DNA of 64,000 nt from Zelonia costaricensis (taxonomy: Eukaryota > Euglenozoa > Kinetoplastea > Trypanosomatida > Trypanosomatidae). Positions 58,914 through 64,000 of the stretch are shown here, in pieces. A program made the position numbers and the translations under genes. The stretch lies in contig JASAOO010003537.1 in NCBI GenBank assembly GCA_030849075.1, forward strand, positions 1-64,000, read 5' to 3'. How positions within the stretch are numbered: position 1 is the first letter of the stretch; the number at the start of each line of letters is the position of its first letter. The notes under the pieces are model-generated. The model did no database searches. It worked only from the letters and a program-made list of their open reading frames with translations, and had not been told where the DNA came from.

Positions 58914-61900
58914 CTTGCTCGTGGGGGATGGGAGGAGGGGGGGGGCCAGCGATGAGGATTAAGGGTGATGGAGGTGCAGGCTGGGAAGTCCTTGGCGGGT
59001 GCACGGTCCGCTGTAGTGAGATTCACTCAACTCCTCAGACGCGGCGATACAGGGCGACCCGGCCCAGCCGTATTGCTCGCAAGGAAACCCAATACACAAC
59101 CAGCTGCTAAGGTTGCCAGGCGATCAGCAACACCCCGCACGCAGCGTGGAAAGGAGAGACAGAGAAAAAAAAAGACAGCAGGGCGCGTGCGCTGACGCTT
59201 GCTGAGAACCCGGCGAGTCGAGGGCACGCACTGAAACCTCACACACACACACACACACCAACGCACAAAAAGAAGATCTAAACAAACGAGCACGACCGAC
59301 AAGACAAGAGACTGACGGAGAAGAGCACGGTGAGGCGCGGACGGTGGTTCAGTTGCTTGTTGTTGTTCGCGGCTGATCGGGAGAGGCGCGAAGACGGCGG
59401 TGCCACCGATCAGATCCCCTGTCACGCGCTCTCACTCTCTATGGCGATCTCCTTCTCCACACGCAGAAAACAAAACTAAGCCCTTCGCTGTGCACCGCAC
59501 GGCGGCGTAGGAGAGGAACAAAGATGAGCGAAAGGGGAAAAGACAACGGAACAGAAAAAACGAAACGCTGCAAAACGAAGAGCCGCAAGCACAAACTCAG
59601 CACGCTAGAGGCGTGTGAGCGGAGGCAAGGGAGAGACGCGCCTCCGGTGGCAGCAGCAGCAGTGCTCAGGACGAGGCAAAGGCGCAGGCGTAGGTCGGGA
59701 TGCGTGCAACGGGAGAGAGAGAGATAGGGGGGAGAAGGAGAAGCGGGCGTGGAGGCTGCGGGTTCAACCACGATGGCAGGTGTCACGCAGGCGCAGAAAG
59801 AAGGCCGAAGTGGGAAAAATGAGGGAGGGCGAGAAAAAAAAAAACAGAAAAAAAGGAAAGAGGGAGAGGAGCGCAGGTGTAATTGCGTGAGGTCGCTGCG
59901 AAAGTCCGTGTTCACGTTTGCTCGTCTGGGGTCCTCTCCTCGTCGCGCCGCTCAACCACCTCAGGACCGCGTCCTCGAGTCGCCCTTCACTGACGCGCCG
60001 TCTCCTCCTCTCCGCGTGCGCGGATCCGGCCAGGACAGAAGAAAAAAAAAAAAAGCGTGGCAGAGAAAACAAAAAAAACACCGAAAGGAATGTCAGAAAA
60101 ACAGAAAGAAGAAGCGAGGGTTGAGCGGAGGAGCAACAGTTCAGCGCGAGTGCGCCTCGAGAGGAAACGCACGACGACAGTGTCCGCGGAAACACAGGCA
60201 AACACACAAGCAGACGCACACACACATACACACAAACGCACGCAAGCAGACGCACACGCTGAGGGGGGGGAGGTGATGCGCTCGTGAGGCAGGGAACCGA
60301 GTTGGCGAAGGTACAGCAAGAGAGGGAGAGGGAGTGGAGGAAAAAAGGAGAAAGAGAGAACGTACACTAGAAGCACGCTTGACAAACCCGCACACGCACA
60401 CGCACGCGAGGGCGCCGCTACGGCACGCACCAGCTAAGAAGCGGAAAAGAAGACGTCAAAGGCAAGAGGGCAAAGAGAAGAACAAACAAGCAAAAAAATA
60501 CGAAGAACGAGAAGAGGGACGTGCGGGGTGGGAAGAGGGGGAATGGAGAGGGTGGCGAGTGGGAGGGGTTGTCGTTGGGAGCGAGGAGGGGAAAGGGGGG
60601 GTTAATGGGGAGCTCGAGCAACGGAAGGACCAGCGGCAGGGCGTGTGAAGGACGGAGCAAAGCGCACACGCGGGCGTACACAGGGCACGACACCCGACAA
60701 ATGGCAGCAGGAGACACGGAGAAAAAAAAGAGAGAAGGGAAGAAAGTCGGGAGGTGCTGAACTCAAGAGCAGGAGAAGAAGCGTGTTGGGTGCCTCTTTG
60801 GAGAACCCGTTTCCTCGTACTGCTTTCTTGCTTGCTTGTGTTTCTTGAGCCGGCTCCCTGTGCGCTCGGGCAGCGCTACACACTATCAGACAATAGATAG
60901 AGGTATAGATATATAAAGAGAGGTGGAGGTGTAGGCGTGCAAGGGTGCTGTGCTTGAGGGGGCAAGCGAGCCAGGGAAGGTTGGCTGGGGAGGGGGGAGG
61001 CCAGCGAAACAGAACGCACGAAGGTTGTGCTCGAAGGAGGAGAGCGCGGAGAACTCGTTGGGCGAATGCGATGAGATGATAGTGGAGATAGGGCGGAGGC
61101 CTCCCTGCGTCACGGTGGGAGGAGGGCGTACCAGGAGCAGCAAGGTGACGTCCGATGGAGGAAGCGGGTGAAAGGGCAAACACGGAGACGAAGAAAAATA
61201 GAGAGGCGCGTGCGTGCACGCGTGTGTGCTGCACTCACACCGAATCGCCCCCTTAGCTCCTACACACGCACAAGACGGCTGCTGCGGAGGCCGGTGAACG
61301 ATGCGGAGGCAAAGCGGGTACGTCTCGTCGCGTGCCACAGCGGAGAGATGGAACTCGAGAGTGAGCGGCGCGCGAGCCGGGGTGGGGGAGGTCCACAAAC
61401 GTGGGGATCGGAATGCAAACGGCAGGTGCGAAGCGGAGCGAGGGGGGAGGACGAGAAGCCGCAGAAGCCGCGGCCGGAGGTGGAGTGGCTTTGGTAAAGA
61501 GCAAACGGGGTTCGGGAAGACGGAGAAGGGGTCCACAGCAGCAGCGTGTTGTTTCCGAAAACACGAGAAGGGAAGCAGCGAGCTGAAATGAAGTTGAAGC
61601 GAGGGAGGGCGAGAAGCGGATTGCGAAGAACCGAGAAGCTTCCGGCTCCGGGGAATGGAGAGAGAGGCGGAGTGAGGGAGGGAGGGAGAGAACGGGGTGC
61701 GGATGACTGGGAAAGCACAGTGAAGGCACTGCGTCGGCTGTGAGATGAAGATGGAGAACGAAGTACGGGATGGAGGGGGGTGGGATGGGGGGCGGATGCG
61801 CTTTAGGTATGACGCTGTCTTGTTGTGAGTGGGTAGAGGTAGAGAGTGGGCCAGGAAATGGAGTGCAAGGATGGCGGCAAGGCAACTTGCCAATCGAGTG

Positions 61901-62759
61901 GAGAAGCTCGAGAAGGGGATGTAAAACGGCTCGTGAGGGGTGTTTGGGGGGCACGTACTGTAGCGGATGAAGGTTTCACGAGATACCATGTATTTAGTGC
62001 GTGTGCGTGCGTGTGCTCGCGAAAAGGGTGGGACCGGGCACACAAAAGCGGTGCGGCACCCGTGACAGTCGAGCAGCGGCAATGCGTGCAGAAGGAGATG
62101 CTCAGATAGGCAAGAGGTGGAGTGGAAAACGTGCAGGAAGGGGGGGGAGATGACACGTGGGAGTCTAGGACATCAACACCTTCGTCACTTCGAGGGGGAA
62201 GGAGATGCGCTGGCGGCACACGAGAATGAAATGCGCGCACTCACTCGGCTTACCCGCGCTGAAGTCGGAAATCGGTGAACCGCTCCGTGTTGTGGTTGTT
62301 TTCTTCTGCAGCCCGTTTCCCCACCCTATCCCCGCTTGGGACGCACGCACGCGGACGCTGACCACACGACATCATGCGTAGCCAGTAGCGTGGTGTTTGC
62401 GGATTGCGCCTCAGCGGTGGTGTTCGCCCAGTGCTGCTGCGTTGCGTCACCCGGTGGGAGCGGAAGAGCGCCGGCTAGCCTCACGGAGGACATATAGGGG
62501 GGGGGTCGCTGGTATGGCGCCTTTCTCTGCCGTTGGCGGCCAGCGTGCCCGCCCCTACGAGGCGGCACGTAAAGCCCGATGAGACGAGCGAGTGACACGC
62601 GACTCCCCGAGGCCGGGCGAAAAGAGGGCAAAGAAGGGCACCGGCGCATCCGCTGCACAGCAGGGTGAGACGCATCACACACACACACACACACACACAC
62701 ACCTGTCCTCCCCCCCCCCACACATGCACACAATCTTGCACTTCCCTCCCGTCACCCGC
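58914..62759. other. 3.8 kb gene-free interval: phosphatase leader and ALG3 3' UTR
   Basis: No supported gene. From about 59060 to 60780 the plus strand is dominated by A and G. GA-rich DNA continues with interruptions to about 61960. An ordinary-complexity block spans about 62160-62520. The longest minus-strand frame (60886-62082, about 398 codons) encodes only Ser/Pro/Leu/Arg/His-rich sequence and is not accepted. A CA microsatellite at 62676-62703 lies close to the ALG3 stop codon. No RNA gene is recognised. Confidence 0.6.
62676..62703. repeat. CA dinucleotide microsatellite near the ALG3 stop codon
   Basis: About 28 bases of alternating C and A, beginning (in transcript sense) roughly 57 bases after the ALG3 stop codon, next to a C run at 62708-62718. 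Confidence 0.93.
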
Positions 62760-64000
62760 TCACGTTGCCTTCGCCTTGCCCGTCGGCGAAGCTGCTTTCT
62801 TTGTGGGCTGCTTGGTCCCCGCGGCTGGAGAGGAGGGCTGCTGCTTTGCCGCGGCGCGTGCAGGCGGGGCGGGCGACGGGGTCGGTGCGGCTGCAGCCTC
62901 GCCCTGCCGTGCCGCAGGTGCGGCGTCTCCGCTGCCGAGCGTCGCGGTGGGCTTCGCCGAGCGGGGCCTCGGCTCCCTCGTCTTGCTTGCCGTTGCTGCT
63001 GCAGCCGCGCTGTCCCCTTCCTTCCCGGCGGCAGGGCTGTCCCGACCCAGGAAGAGAATCGCGACGAGCACGAGCGCAAAGCCGCCCTGCAGCATCATCG
63101 AAGTGTACCGTGTGGGCGGGTACGGCTCGAAGCCCTGGCGAATCAGGGCAAAGCTTGCCAACCGCAGCAGCCGCGGGTACGTCGTCGCGGCGAGCACGAA
63201 GGGCACCGTGTGGTAGAACCACGTGTAGAACTGGTAGTGCAACGAGCGCGCAAACATGACACCGACGAGGTTGGCCTCAAAGAAGGTCACCACAGTCGCA
63301 GCGAAGACCGCTTGCTCCTCCTCCTCCGCGTCCGCACCCGTGCTGCTGGCCTCCGCCGGCGCCGGCACGGTGTCGGCGATGGCGGGGCGCAAGACACGCG
63401 CCTCGGCCCTCGTCAGGTAGGTGCGCTTGGCCCAGCGCATGCGCCAGAGCAGCACCCACGCCCCGGCCGTGGCACCGAGCAGTGCCAGGCCGAAGTTGGG
63501 GTCCACAAAAAGCGCGTTGTCGAGAAACTGGTAGTTCACCGACCACCGCTGCGTGAAGACGCGGCCCAGCTCGAAGCCCTTGGTCAGGTACGCCTCGTAG
63601 TCGTGCGCGAGGAAGGGCAGGCCGGCGACAAGCTGCACGGCGGCGCACACCGCGAGATAGTAGACAACGCGCCACAGCGGCAGCGTGCGCAGCATCACGT
63701 ACAGCATGCCGGGCGCAAAGAGCAACACGTTCATCTTGACAGACACGGCGAAGCTGTAGCACAGGCACCCGAGGAGCCAGCGCCGCGAGCGCTGCACCGC
63801 GCTGCCAGGCTGCCCGGCTATGAACGTGACGGCGGCGAAGAGAAACAGCATCGCCCAGCAGTCGTTGAAGAGGCGCAGCACGTATAGGCTGCGGATGCGG
63901 CGGGAGATGAAGAGCGGAATCATGACCTTCCACGTGTGCCCCGCCCGCGTGTACAGGCGCAGGACCATGGCGAGGGTGACCAGGTACACGCCGACGAAGA
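62760..64000 (-). CDS. ALG3: ALG3, Dol-P-Man-dependent alpha-1,3-mannosyltransferase (5' part outside window)
   Basis: The last 413 codons of a multi-pass ER membrane enzyme that adds the first Dol-P-Man-dependent mannose, in alpha-1,3 linkage, to Man5GlcNAc2-PP-dolichol during N-glycan precursor assembly. ALG3 family landmarks are visible: LYVLRLFNDCWAMLF, SFAVSVKMNVLLFAPGMLY, LVAGLPFLAHDYEAYL, KGFELGRVFTQRWSVNYQFL and the late FARSLHYQFYTWFYHTVPF. At least six hydrophobic helices can be counted. An acidic loop of about 35 residues interrupts the usual spacing. A tail of about 95 Lys/Ala/Pro-rich residues follows the last helix and ends in KAKAT, a KxKxx-type ER retrieval signal. The frame is still open at the window edge, so the start lies beyond it; the GTG at 63989 is not a start. 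Confidence 0.93.
   Translation of the reverse strand, partial: FVGVYLVTLAMVLRLYTRAGHTWKVMIPLFISRRIRSLYVLRLFNDCWAMLFLFAAVTFIAGQPGSAVQRSRRWLLGCLCYSFAVSVKMNVLLFAPGMLYVMLRTLPLWRVVYYLAVCAAVQLVAGLPFLAHDYEAYLTKGFELGRVFTQRWSVNYQFLDNALFVDPNFGLALLGATAGAWVLLWRMRWAKRTYLTRAEARVLRPAIADTVPAPAEASSTGADAEEEEQAVFAATVVTFFEANLVGVMFARSLHYQFYTWFYHTVPFVLAATTYPRLLRLASFALIRQGFEPYPPTRYTSMMLQGGFALVLVAILFLGRDSPAAGKEGDSAAAAATASKTREPRPRSAKPTATLGSGDAAPAARQGEAAAAPTPSPAPPARAAAKQQPSSPAAGTKQPTKKAASPTGKAKAT

Noticed and set aside
59756..59770. A second B-box-like string (GGTTCAACC)
   Set aside because: The flanks are purine repeats with no A box, acceptor stem or anticodon arm.
60886..62082. A 398-codon minus-strand frame upstream of the phosphatase
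   Set aside because: Ser/Pro/Leu/Arg/His-rich low-complexity translation of C/T-rich DNA, with no recognisable domain.
1..64000. CRISPR array, bacterial-type operon promoters, riboswitches or rho-independent terminators
   Set aside because: No regularly spaced repeats of that type are present, and the organism is a trypanosomatid, where genes are transcribed as long polycistrons and trimmed by trans-splicing.

Overview
This window looks like nuclear DNA of a trypanosomatid, most likely a Leishmania-type parasite (subfamily Leishmaniinae). The signs are strongly GC-rich coding DNA, intronless genes that all lie on the minus strand, and long gaps full of CA/GT microsatellites and homopolymer runs. 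Just upstream of most start codons there is a long pyrimidine tract followed by an AG, which is the layout of spliced-leader trans-splice acceptors. The whole window is read as part of one right-to-left polycistronic transcription unit. The species cannot be fixed from the sequence alone.

Eighteen protein genes are supported. In transcription order (right to left) they are: ALG3 mannosyltransferase (cut by the window edge), an enlarged PPP-family Ser/Thr phosphatase, a DUF72 protein, a small TPR protein, a 6.2 kb interval without a gene, a 2192-residue disordered protein with an EF-hand-like segment, a DENND6-type Rab GEF candidate, a GNAT acetyltransferase, a membrane-anchored J-protein, a small helical-repeat protein, two large low-complexity proteins (720 and 1422 residues), a DDX5/DBP2-type DEAD-box helicase, a HAD-family nucleotidase-like protein, a p24 cargo receptor, an LC8-type dynein light chain, an NSUN2-type RNA m5C methyltransferase and a PTP1-like tyrosine phosphatase. 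As is usual in these organisms, neighbours do not form a functional operon. The recurring themes are secretory-pathway function (ALG3, DENND6, DnaJ, p24), RNA metabolism (NSUN2, DEAD-box) and signalling (two phosphatases).

There are no introns, and I found no convincing tRNA, rRNA or snRNA gene, no CRISPR array and no autonomous mobile element. Non-coding DNA is a large share of the window. Two stretches (about 45.1-47.2 kb and 59.1-60.8 kb) are so purine-rich on the plus strand that the transcript would be almost pure pyrimidine for 1.5-2 kb. Several gaps hold islands of ordinary-complexity DNA that could be decayed SIDER-type retroposons; this could not be tested without alignment.

Start codons were chosen as the first ATG after the best pyrimidine-tract/AG acceptor. 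For several genes this is well inside the longest open frame.
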